Assembly (NCBI RefSeq): GCF_007744515.1
Contig: NZ_CP036268.1
Span: 2,581,712-2,645,711, forward strand
Origin: Stratiformator vulcanicus
GTDB taxonomy: Bacteria > Planctomycetota > Planctomycetia > Planctomycetales > Planctomycetaceae
Reading direction: 5' to 3'
Length of the DNA: 64,000 nt
Part shown: one piece after another, positions 38,615 through 45,884 of the stretch
Position numbering within the stretch: the first letter of the stretch is position 1
Layout of the letters: each line of letters opens with the position of its first letter
Made by a program: the position numbers and the translations under genes
Notes under the pieces: model-generated
The model's database searches: none
The model's input: the letters and a program-made list of their open reading frames with translations, nothing else
What the model was told of the DNA's origin: nothing

Positions 38615-39019
38615 ATGGCCCGCGATCTTCGACTGATTCTCGTCACTCCCGAGCGCACGCTCCTCGACGAGCCGGTGCGCTCGATCACGCTGCCTCTGTT
38701 TGACGGCATGGCCGGCGTTTTCCCAGGCCGGGCTCCCATGGTCGGTCGGCTCGGCTACGGCACAATGACGGTCTACGATCACTCGGGCGAGGCGCGACAC
38801 TTCTTTCTCGACGGAGGGTTCGTGCAGGTCGCTGACGATACGGCTTCGGTCCTGACCAATCGCGCCCTGAAAAAGGGAGAGGTCGACGCGCCGGAGGCTT
38901 CCGAGAAATTGGCCGAAGCCACAATGCGTATCACCCGCGGCGAGCAGGAATACGAGGCGAGGGCAAAGGACCAAGCCCGCTACCGCGGCATGAAAGCCTT
39001 TGCTGCCAAAGCGAAATAA
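38615..39019 (+). CDS. atpC: F1Fo ATP synthase subunit epsilon
   Basis: A 134-residue protein with the N-terminal beta sandwich (LRLILVTPERTLLDEPVRSITLPLFDGMAGVFPGRAPMVGRLG, residues about 4-46; FFLDGGFVQVADDTASVLTNRA, 68-89) and a helical C-terminal part (90-134). Epsilon caps the central stalk. The FPGRAPM stretch takes the place of the usual LPGHAP. It is the last ATP synthase gene in the operon. Confidence 0.93.
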   Translation: MARDLRLILVTPERTLLDEPVRSITLPLFDGMAGVFPGRAPMVGRLGYGTMTVYDHSGEARHFFLDGGFVQVADDTASVLTNRALKKGEVDAPEASEKLAEATMRITRGEQEYEARAKDQARYRGMKAFAAKAK

Positions 39020-39031
39020 GTAAGTGCCGCC

Positions 39032-39058
39032 CACAAGTCGCGCACGCAGTAAGAGGAT
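39032..39058 (+). repeat. Degenerate copy of the dispersed 26-bp repeat
   Basis: Reads ACAAGTCGCGCACG then CAGTAAGAGGAT, three mismatches from the consensus seen at 39489, between atpC and the DoxX-like gene. Confidence 0.6.
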
Positions 39059-39067
39059 TTGTTAACG

Positions 39068-39484
39068 ATGAGTGACCCCGCTAATGCTGTCGAGACAAAG
39101 AAGGGCTCATCAAAGCCTTCCAAGGCGGCCTCGATTGTCGGTTGGGTCTTAACCGTCCTCCCCGCATTAATGCTCTTTGCCAGCGCCGGCTTCAAGCTCT
39201 CGATGGCGGAAGACGTCCGCAAAAGCTTTACCGAGTTTGGATACCCGGAATCGGCAATCATTCCGATCGGGATTACCGAATTAATCTGCACCGTCCTGTT
39301 CCTCATTCCGCAGACGGCAATTCTCGGCGCAATCCTCTTGACCGGATACATGGGCGGCGCGATCGCCACCCATGTGCAGGCGGGCGATCCGTTCTACGTT
39401 CAGGCAGCGATCGGCGTCGTGCTTTGGATCGCCCTCTATCTGCGGGAGCCGCGATTGCGAAGCATCGCCCCGTGGCGAGGTTAA
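39068..39484 (+). CDS. DoxX-like membrane protein
   Basis: A 138-residue protein from ATG 39068 (a TTG nine bases earlier is less likely). After a polar N-terminus (1-22, with VETKKGSSKPSK) come four membrane helices (about 24-46, 62-85, 88-108, 110-128). The pattern ASAGFKLSMAEDVRKSFTEFGYPE followed by GITELICTVLFLIPQTAILGAILLTGYMGGAIATHV fits the DoxX-like (DoxX_2) family. Its function is uncertain; relatives are linked to redox or stress. It follows atpC by 48 bases and may be on the same transcript. It ends inside a repeat unit. Confidence 0.82.
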   Translation: MSDPANAVETKKGSSKPSKAASIVGWVLTVLPALMLFASAGFKLSMAEDVRKSFTEFGYPESAIIPIGITELICTVLFLIPQTAILGAILLTGYMGGAIATHVQAGDPFYVQAAIGVVLWIALYLREPRLRSIAPWRG

Positions 39485-39617
39485 GCCCTACAAGCCGCGC
39501 ACGAAGTAAGCGGATTGCCGTAGCGAGATTAAGCCCAACAAGCCGCGCACGAAGTAAGCGGATAGACCCCAGCGATGGCGGGCCGTGTGATCCGCTTACT
39601 ACGTGCGCGGCTTGTTG
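39473..39617. repeat. Cluster of the dispersed 26-bp repeat (two direct, one inverted copy)
   Basis: Two tandem units (39473-39515 and 39521-39563, period 48) share the core CCGCGCACGAAGTAAGCGG. An inverted copy follows at 39589-39617. The second direct copy and the inverted copy can pair over about 26 bases with a loop of about 25. Further copies lie at 39032-39058 (degenerate), 40142-40168 and 62653-62680 (both inverted). The DoxX-like gene ends within the first unit. The hairpin may help end the atp-operon transcript. Confidence 0.8.
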
Positions 39618-39639
39618 TGATTGGGATTCGTGACGAAAT

Positions 39640-40128
39640 CTACCACAGCTTCCTGTCCATCGAGCGCAGGCATGTTCGTATTCGAATCCGAAATAATCGG
39701 CCGTAAATAAGTATCGGTCGAAGTCGTTTCCGGTCCATAACCGCTCGGCGATACTGCTGCCAAAGTTGCCGAACGTTGCGGCCGCCGAGGAAGATAATCC
39801 ACGTAAAGCTTAACTGCCATATCACGAATGACGCGACGAATAGACGGAAATAAATTGAGTGTGGCGAAAGTGTTAGTGGATAGAGATAGGTTAGCGATAT
39901 GAGGGCTAGGGGACAGCTCATGAGAACGAGCATCGCCACCATCAATGCGACGCAAAAACCTGTCAGAGCGACGACTCGCAGCCGATCCCGACGGTCATCT
40001 CGAACGTCTCGCCAAGCGAGACGAACAAGCTGCCACAGAAGCGGGGTCGTGATCACCGCGCAAAAAAACCAAAGCAGACTGGTAGGCGCGACTGTCCAGA
40101 GTAAATCAGTGAGTTCGGGGTCCGGCAT
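39640..40128 (-). CDS. Possible small membrane protein
   Basis: A 162-residue frame with hydrophobic segments at about 11-36, 52-78 and 88-113 and a very basic tail. The topology of three helices with Arg-rich cytoplasmic loops (RLAWRDVRDDRRDRLR) is believable. I know no family, and another frame of the same strand is open through the 3' half (39599-39955), so the end of the gene may be frameshifted. Copies of the 26-bp repeat lie on both sides (39589 and 40142). Confidence 0.42.
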   Translation of the reverse strand: MPDPELTDLLWTVAPTSLLWFFCAVITTPLLWQLVRLAWRDVRDDRRDRLRVVALTGFCVALMVAMLVLMSCPLALISLTYLYPLTLSPHSIYFRLFVASFVIWQLSFTWIIFLGGRNVRQLWQQYRRAVMDRKRLRPILIYGRLFRIRIRTCLRSMDRKLW

Positions 40129-40141
40129 CGGGCTTATAAAG

Positions 40142-40168
40142 GATCCGCTTACTTCGTGCGCGGCTTGT
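40142..40168 (-). repeat. Copy of the dispersed 26-bp repeat
   Basis: Inverted copy (GATCCGCTTACTTCGTGC then GCGGCTTGT) nine bases after the cysI stop, on the downstream side of that minus-strand gene. Confidence 0.8.
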
Positions 40169-40176
40169 ACCGGAGT

Positions 40177-42111
40177 CTACGTCCGTAGAACGTCAAATCG
40201 TTTCTCGGCATCGACAAGATATTCGCCAAGGCGACCATTCGCACCAGCTCTGGTTCGCTTCTGGCCTTCCGTCACGATCGATTCTAACTGCTCGGCGCTC
40301 AGGTCATCGGCGAACTTCTCGATGAACTCCGCCAGTTGGTCGTCGCTGAGAGCACCGAGTTCGCCGGAGAGGACTTTCGCTTCCTGTTCCAATAGTTTGG
40401 CGTAGCGCTCGATGTCTTCCTGTCCCACGCGGGCACAGAAGTCGCCGAAGGTTTCGCCGTCGTTGCGGGCCAGTTTGAAGTATTGCAGGGCGGGGGAGAG
40501 CACATCGGCGACGTGTTCTTCCCGCACGAGGTCTTTATAGATGTATGCGAGGCGGGTGCCGATGTCGTTACCGCCGAGGTAGACGGTGTAGCGGCTTTTC
40601 GCCTTGCCGACGAGGCCGATGTCGGGCGTGTAGGGACGGGCGCAGCCGTTGGGGCAGCCAGTCATGTGAATGGTGATTCGTTCGCCGGCGAGGCCGTACT
40701 GAGCGATCCGCTTTTCAATGTCGTCGATCACGGTTGGGAATATCCGTTCGCTCTCCGTCACGGCTAACCCGCACATCGGCAGCGCCGGGCAAGCCATTGA
40801 ATAGCGACGGACCAGCGAAAGTTCCGCGGCCTGTTTAATGTCGTGCTTCTTAAGGATCGCGTTAATATCCTCGCGGTCCTCCGGCTTAATATCGCACAGG
40901 ATCGCTCCCTGCAGTGCGGTGAGCCGAATCTCCATGCCGTAGGTCTGAAGCAGTTCCCGCAGCGCGGTCTTCCATTTAGGGCCATTTTCAAAGTCGGCAA
41001 CACGGCCGTTCTCGATATTAAGACCGAGGAACCAGTTTCCGTCCCCCTGCTCATTCCAGCCCATGTGGTCTGGGGCGTCGGTTACATCGGCGGGATGAGG
41101 CTCCGGCAATGATGCTCCGAAGTGTTCCTCGACCTTCGCCTTAAACCATTCGAGGCCCTGCTTTGCAATCAGATACTTCATGCGGGCTTGCTTGCGGTCG
41201 GCGCGGTTGCCGTGATCGCGCTGCACCTTCACGACGGCGGTTGCGACTTGCATCACTTGGTCGGGCGTGACGTATGCCATGCGTTTGGCGAGCGCGGGGA
41301 ACGTCTCCGACTTCGCGGGCGTCATGCCCATGCCGCCGCCGACCAGCACGTTGTAGCCGACAATCTCGCCCTCCTCGACGATCGCCAGAAATCCGAGGTC
41401 CTGCGTGTAGACGTCGATGCAGTTGTCTTCGGGCAGGGCGATCCCCATCTTGAATTTGCGGGGCAGATAGACTTCACCGTAAACCGGCTCCACCGGCTCA
41501 GCGGGATCGTCACTGAGATTGGCCTTCAGGTTCTGCGGGTCGGCGTCATCTCGCAGCCACAGGTCGTAATAGGCTTTCGTTTGCGGACGGAGCAATTCGG
41601 CGAGTCCGAACGCCATCCGCTGCATCTCCTCGCGGACGTTGTCCCTCTTGAACGGGGCGGGGCAGGCCATCACGTTCCGGGACACGTCGCCGCAGGCGGC
41701 GAAGGTGGTCAGTTTGGTTTCGTTGATCTTGCGGATCGTCTCCCGCAGGCTTCCCTTGGGAACGCCGTGAAGCTGGAAACCTTGCCGCGTCGTGATGCGG
41801 ACGGTTCCCTCGCCTAACAGGTCGCCCAGGTCGATTTCCGCGAGAAACTGCTCGGCGGTGACGCGGCCACCGGGGATTCGCGTGCGGACCATCATGGAGA
41901 ACTGTTTTCCCAGCGGCTTGCCGTCTGGCCCTTTGGCCTTGCGCAGGTCGCGGTTGTCCTGCTGATAGGTTCCGTGGTGTTTGAGCAGTTGGATCGCTTC
42001 GCCGGAGAAGTCGGGGCGATCGTTCTGCAGTTCCTCCGCGATCGAACCGCGAAGGTAATTACTGGAAGCTTTAATGCCTTCCAACTTGCTCAGTTCGGCC
42101 TGATCCGCCAT
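40177..42111 (-). CDS. cysI: Sulfite reductase hemoprotein (CysI/Sir type)
   Basis: A 644-residue protein with two ferredoxin-like halves. The siroheme/4Fe-4S cysteines are complete: CPALPMC (Cys441, Cys447) and TGCPNGCARPY (Cys486, Cys490). The siroheme-binding TTRQGFQLHGV (107-117) and NVMACPAP (146-153) are also present. It reduces sulfite to sulfide for cysteine synthesis; a nitrite reductase is the alternative, but the sequence fits CysI better. About 70 residues beyond the usual end (from about 585, with LSDDQLAEFIEKFADDLSAEQL) are extra and helical. There is no flavoprotein subunit (CysJ) next to it, so ferredoxin may be the donor. Confidence 0.93.
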   Translation of the reverse strand: MADQAELSKLEGIKASSNYLRGSIAEELQNDRPDFSGEAIQLLKHHGTYQQDNRDLRKAKGPDGKPLGKQFSMMVRTRIPGGRVTAEQFLAEIDLGDLLGEGTVRITTRQGFQLHGVPKGSLRETIRKINETKLTTFAACGDVSRNVMACPAPFKRDNVREEMQRMAFGLAELLRPQTKAYYDLWLRDDADPQNLKANLSDDPAEPVEPVYGEVYLPRKFKMGIALPEDNCIDVYTQDLGFLAIVEEGEIVGYNVLVGGGMGMTPAKSETFPALAKRMAYVTPDQVMQVATAVVKVQRDHGNRADRKQARMKYLIAKQGLEWFKAKVEEHFGASLPEPHPADVTDAPDHMGWNEQGDGNWFLGLNIENGRVADFENGPKWKTALRELLQTYGMEIRLTALQGAILCDIKPEDREDINAILKKHDIKQAAELSLVRRYSMACPALPMCGLAVTESERIFPTVIDDIEKRIAQYGLAGERITIHMTGCPNGCARPYTPDIGLVGKAKSRYTVYLGGNDIGTRLAYIYKDLVREEHVADVLSPALQYFKLARNDGETFGDFCARVGQEDIERYAKLLEQEAKVLSGELGALSDDQLAEFIEKFADDLSAEQLESIVTEGQKRTRAGANGRLGEYLVDAEKRFDVLRT

Positions 42112-42178
42112 GTTCGCCTCTATCCGCGTTCAAACGGGCGAGCAGCACGCGTCAGCCTGCTGAATTCAATTCGCCCAG

Positions 42179-42892
42179 ATGTCTGTTTTAGCCAAATTTG
42201 TTCCTGGTCCGGGCCGGGGGCCCATCTACTGTGAGTATAGATACGTGCGGGAAAGAAACGAAGGCGAAGATGACCTTGAGGGCAGGCTCGCGGAGCCGAA
42301 GTCATCGCTTCCGCTCGGGACGCGGATTTGCCTGCTTCTGGCGACCGGTTTTGGCACGGGGCTCAGCCCAATCGCCCCGGGGACGGTGGGGAGCCTTTTG
42401 GGGCCGCCGCTGGTGTGGGGCGTGCAATACTTCCTGCCGATTTGGGCCTATTGGCCGGTTGCGGGGTTAGTTTTGGTCGGTGGGACGATTGTGTGCGAAA
42501 TTGCCGCACGTCATCTTCGCCTCGACGACCCGCCCGCGGTCGTGATCGATGAAATTGCCGCCTTTTTTATCGTGTACGCCCTCGTCCCGGTGACGCCGGC
42601 AACCGCCGTGATCGGGTTCGCTTTGTTCCGGCTGTTCGACATTTCCAAGGTCTGGCCGGTCAGTTTGATGGAAGACTTCCACGGCGGAGTCGGAATCATG
42701 CTCGACGACCTCGTCGCGGGCTTTTACGCAGGATTGGTGCTGACCGGGATTTTCGTCGCGACGGGAACCGTCGGGCCGATCACAGATGATCGCACTTCGA
42801 CTTTGCCTCATCGCTCGGCGGTGGCTACGTTGCAATTTGAAGACTACGAGTTCGGGGGAGAGGACCAGAAACATGCCCGCGAAGATTATTGA
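42179..42892 (+). CDS. pgpA: Phosphatidylglycerophosphatase A (PgpA)
   Basis: A 237-residue membrane protein from ATG 42179; GTG 42248 is an alternative start, since the first about 40 residues are polar and unusual. Family motifs: GTGLSPIAPGTVGSL (about 58-72), DPPAVVIDEIAAF (about 118-130), DISKVWPVSLMEDFHGGVGIMLDDLVAGFYAG (about 155-186), with the acidic residues needed for Mg2+ present. The enzyme removes the phosphate from phosphatidylglycerophosphate to give phosphatidylglycerol. It overlaps folD by 20 bases. The C-terminal about 40 residues are polar and beyond the usual length. Confidence 0.92.
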   Translation: MSVLAKFVPGPGRGPIYCEYRYVRERNEGEDDLEGRLAEPKSSLPLGTRICLLLATGFGTGLSPIAPGTVGSLLGPPLVWGVQYFLPIWAYWPVAGLVLVGGTIVCEIAARHLRLDDPPAVVIDEIAAFFIVYALVPVTPATAVIGFALFRLFDISKVWPVSLMEDFHGGVGIMLDDLVAGFYAGLVLTGIFVATGTVGPITDDRTSTLPHRSAVATLQFEDYEFGGEDQKHAREDY

Positions 42893-43739
42893 CGGCAAAG
42901 CGATCGCGGCCGATCTGCGGGAAAAGATTGCCGCGGATGTGGCTGAGTTTCACGCTTCGACCTCCGTTACGCCTCACCTCGTCGCGATCCTCGTCGGCGA
43001 TGACCAGGCCAGTGCCGTCTATGTCCGTAATAAGGAGGCTGATTGCGCGAAGGTCGGGATCAAGAGCACGCTGCATCGGCTTCCCGCTGAGACGACGCAG
43101 GCCGACCTGCTCGAACTGATCCAGAGTCTGAATCACTACCCGGACGTGCACGGCATCCTGTGCCAACTCCCGCTGCCGGCACAGATCGACGAGCAAACGA
43201 TTCTCGACTCGATCGATCCGTCCAAAGACGTCGATGCCTTTCATCCTGAGAACGTCGGTCGGATCGCGCAGGGCCGACCGCGGTTTCTCCCCTGCACGCC
43301 GCACGGCTGTCAGCACTTACTGATCGCCAGCGGAATTGAGACCAAGGGTGCCCACGCCGTCGTGCTGGGCCGCAGTGAGATCGTCGGCAAGCCACTCGCC
43401 ATGATGCTCATGCAGCGCGGCGCAGGAGGTGACGCCACCGTGACTATCTGCCATAGCCGTACGAAAGGCCTCTCCGAAATCACCCGACAGGCCGACATCC
43501 TGATCGCCGCGATCGGTAAGACGAAGTTCGTTACCGCCGACATGGTGAAGCCGGGAGCAGCAGTGATTGACGTCGGCATTAATCGAGACGAATCGACCGG
43601 CAAGCTCGTCGGGGACGTTGATTACGAAGCGCTACTCGACGTGGCGTCGGCAATCACCCCGGTGCCCGGCGGCGTCGGACCGATGACGCGGGCGATGTTA
43701 TTAAGGAATACGCTGACTGCGGCGAAGTTAAGCAGATAG
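42873..43739 (+). CDS. folD: Bifunctional methylene-THF dehydrogenase/cyclohydrolase FolD
   Basis: A 288-residue protein starting at ATG 42873, with GGGGGAGAGGA upstream, 20 bases inside pgpA. Signature motifs: YVRNKEADCAKVGI with the catalytic Lys, DVDAFHPENVGR, VLGRSEIVGKPLAMML for NADP binding and PVPGGVGPMTRAML. It interconverts methylene-, methenyl- and formyl-tetrahydrofolate for one-carbon metabolism. Length is standard. Confidence 0.97.
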   Translation: MPAKIIDGKAIAADLREKIAADVAEFHASTSVTPHLVAILVGDDQASAVYVRNKEADCAKVGIKSTLHRLPAETTQADLLELIQSLNHYPDVHGILCQLPLPAQIDEQTILDSIDPSKDVDAFHPENVGRIAQGRPRFLPCTPHGCQHLLIASGIETKGAHAVVLGRSEIVGKPLAMMLMQRGAGGDATVTICHSRTKGLSEITRQADILIAAIGKTKFVTADMVKPGAAVIDVGINRDESTGKLVGDVDYEALLDVASAITPVPGGVGPMTRAMLLRNTLTAAKLSR

Positions 43740-43780
43740 TATTTGGCGTTATTCTCGCATTTAATTCTATACCAGAAGGC

Positions 43781-44524
43781 TTACGCCTTCCGTTCGCCCG
43801 CGGTTGATTCAAGTCGCTCGACGAATTTTTCGTGCTCCGGTGCATTAATGCCGGTTTGCAGCTTGACGAGCACCGTCTTTAGATCGCCCGACAGCATCGC
43901 CTTAGCGTCGAGCCATAATCCCGGGAAGGCTTGGCTATAATAAAGCCCGTCTTCGCCGGGCTGCTGCTTTTCGAAGCGGCCTTCGTTCCCGGCGAACCAA
44001 TCGATCTCGCCGTCTTCGACACGCCAGACAATGTATTCTTTCACGCCCGAGCGGCAATAAAGTTCCAGCTTGTCGTGGAGGTCATAATTGACGCTGCTGG
44101 CGGCAATTTCGCAGACGAGTTCGGGGGCATTCTCAATATAGTCCTCGTCCGATTCGTCCGACTGGCCTCCCGAACTCTTCAAGATGCGAAGTAGTGCATC
44201 CGGTTGTGTAAGATTGTCATCTTCCAGAACGACGGTCCCGTTGGTTCCGGGTTCGACGCCGGGCGTGTGAATCGCGTAGTGCGTGACCCACCAGGTGAAG
44301 CTCGAATTGGGGACGCTGTGCCTGCTGTTGCGTACCGGTGAAGCCACGTAAACTCTCCCGTCAATCAGCTCCGCCTTCAGTCCCGGCGACGCTTCGTAGC
44401 GTCGCATGAACTCATCCGCGTCCATGCGATCACCGTTTTGCAGTAGCGGTCCTCGATCCGCCCGATCGAGAATCGGATGATTCTGTGCGGTGATCGGCTT
44501 TTTTGCAGCGGTGTCGGTCGACAT
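43781..44524 (-). CDS. Uma2-family (DUF820) PD-(D/E)XK-like protein
   Basis: A 247-residue protein. The Uma2 layout is clear: an N-terminal MDADEFMRRYEASPGLKAELIDGRVY (about 34-59), then QPDALLRI (Asp of the nuclease motif, about 131-138), LVCEIAASSVNYDLHDKLELYCRSGVKEYIVW (about 159-190, E-x-A with Lys of the motif in HDKLELY). The family is restriction-endonuclease-like, found in many copies in cyanobacteria and planctomycetes, and of unknown role. A short disordered N-terminus (1-33) is extra. It is transcribed after dinB, 76 bases apart. Confidence 0.88.
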   Translation of the reverse strand: MSTDTAAKKPITAQNHPILDRADRGPLLQNGDRMDADEFMRRYEASPGLKAELIDGRVYVASPVRNSRHSVPNSSFTWWVTHYAIHTPGVEPGTNGTVVLEDDNLTQPDALLRILKSSGGQSDESDEDYIENAPELVCEIAASSVNYDLHDKLELYCRSGVKEYIVWRVEDGEIDWFAGNEGRFEKQQPGEDGLYYSQAFPGLWLDAKAMLSGDLKTVLVKLQTGINAPEHEKFVERLESTAGERKA

Positions 44525-44600
44525 GGCAGTTCCTCCTCGCCGAATTATACATCGTTAAGGAGGCGTGAGACAGAGGATTCCGCAAGCCCAACTCGGTGCG

Positions 44601-45794
44601 TTACTGCTTCAGATCGTCGGTGTTCTCGGATGCTTCTCGTCGCCCGACTCCCAGCGACAACGCATGCTTTACTGCTCCGGAACCGAATCGCTCGGTAATC
44701 TCGTCACAGACGCCGTCCAGTTGCTGCAGTCGCGACGTGTCTTCGTCAAACAGCGATCGTTGCACCAGCGGCGACGCTTCGATCTGCGAGACGCCAATGC
44801 CCAGCAGCCGGACCGACAGCCGGCGCGACGGTAAGTGCTCACGCAGTAATTCGTCCGCCGCCCGCCAAAATAGTTCGGTGACATTGGTTGGCTCCGGCAA
44901 GGTGCGGGAGCGCGAATAGGTCGCGAAGTCTTCATAACGAATTTTTAAGGTCACGGTGCGAGCTTTGCGATCGTGCCGACGCAGGCGGCGGCCGACCTGA
45001 TCGGTTAATTCACGCAGCCAGCTTCGCAGGATTTCGAGATCACGAATGTCATCGCCGAATGTGTGTTCGTGCGAGATCGACTTGGCCGTGTGATCAGGAA
45101 TCACTTCACGGTCGTCGATAGCTCGCGACAGGCGCGCAAGGTGTTCGCCATGTGAGCCGAACCTGGATTTCATGATGTCCATCGGGACGGCTCGAAGCTG
45201 CGCGACCGTTTCGATGCCGAGTGCGGCGAGCTTCTTCTGGGCGACCGGGCCGACGCCCCAGATGCGGCTCACCGACAGGGGGGCAAGGAAATCGAGTTCG
45301 GTCCCCGGCTGCACGACGGTAAAGCCGTTGGGCTTCTCCAGATCACTTGCGATCTTGGCCAAAAATTTGTTCGGTGCTACTCCGACCGAGCAGGGCAGAT
45401 CGAGCTCAGTGCCGATGTCAGTTTGGATGCGGCGACCGACATCGACAGCGGGACCGAACAGCCGCTCGGAACCCGTCACATCCAGAAACGCCTCGTCGAG
45501 TGATAGCGGCTGCACCAGCGGCGTGTATCGGTGAAAAATCTCCCGGATCTGCTTGGACACCTCGGCGTAGCGCGACATCCGCCCCTTCACGAAGATGGCG
45601 TGCGGACACAGCCGCTTTGCCTTGAAGCCGGGCATCGCGCTGTGAATGCCGAATTTTCGGGCGACGTAGTTTGCCGCCGAGACGACACCCCGGCCGCTGC
45701 GCCCTCCCACGACCACCGGCTTTCCGCGCAGCTCCGGCCGGTCGCGCTCCTCGACCGAGGCGTAGAAAGCGTCCATGTCGACGTGCAGGATCAT
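44601..45794 (-). CDS. dinB: DNA polymerase IV (Y family)
   Basis: A 397-residue protein beginning MILHVDMDAFYASVEERDRPEL, with catalytic Asp6 and Asp8, and LSLDEAFLDVTG for the third carboxylate. The helix-hairpin-helix (VSRIWGVGPVAQKKLAALGIETVAQL) and little-finger domain (about 235-345) follow. The last about 40 residues (LQQLDGVCDEITERFG) are helical and end without a plain beta-clamp-binding tail. It copies past damaged bases with low fidelity. I see no LexA-type site just upstream (45795-45884). Confidence 0.95.
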   Translation of the reverse strand: MILHVDMDAFYASVEERDRPELRGKPVVVGGRSGRGVVSAANYVARKFGIHSAMPGFKAKRLCPHAIFVKGRMSRYAEVSKQIREIFHRYTPLVQPLSLDEAFLDVTGSERLFGPAVDVGRRIQTDIGTELDLPCSVGVAPNKFLAKIASDLEKPNGFTVVQPGTELDFLAPLSVSRIWGVGPVAQKKLAALGIETVAQLRAVPMDIMKSRFGSHGEHLARLSRAIDDREVIPDHTAKSISHEHTFGDDIRDLEILRSWLRELTDQVGRRLRRHDRKARTVTLKIRYEDFATYSRSRTLPEPTNVTELFWRAADELLREHLPSRRLSVRLLGIGVSQIEASPLVQRSLFDEDTSRLQQLDGVCDEITERFGSGAVKHALSLGVGRREASENTDDLKQ

Positions 45795-45884
45795 GGACTG
45801 AGTATATCGCGAAGAGTACTTTTAGCCGCTACCGGCAGGGAGCGCTCCCTCGCGGTCGCGGCTTAACAAATTCACAACGCCTCT

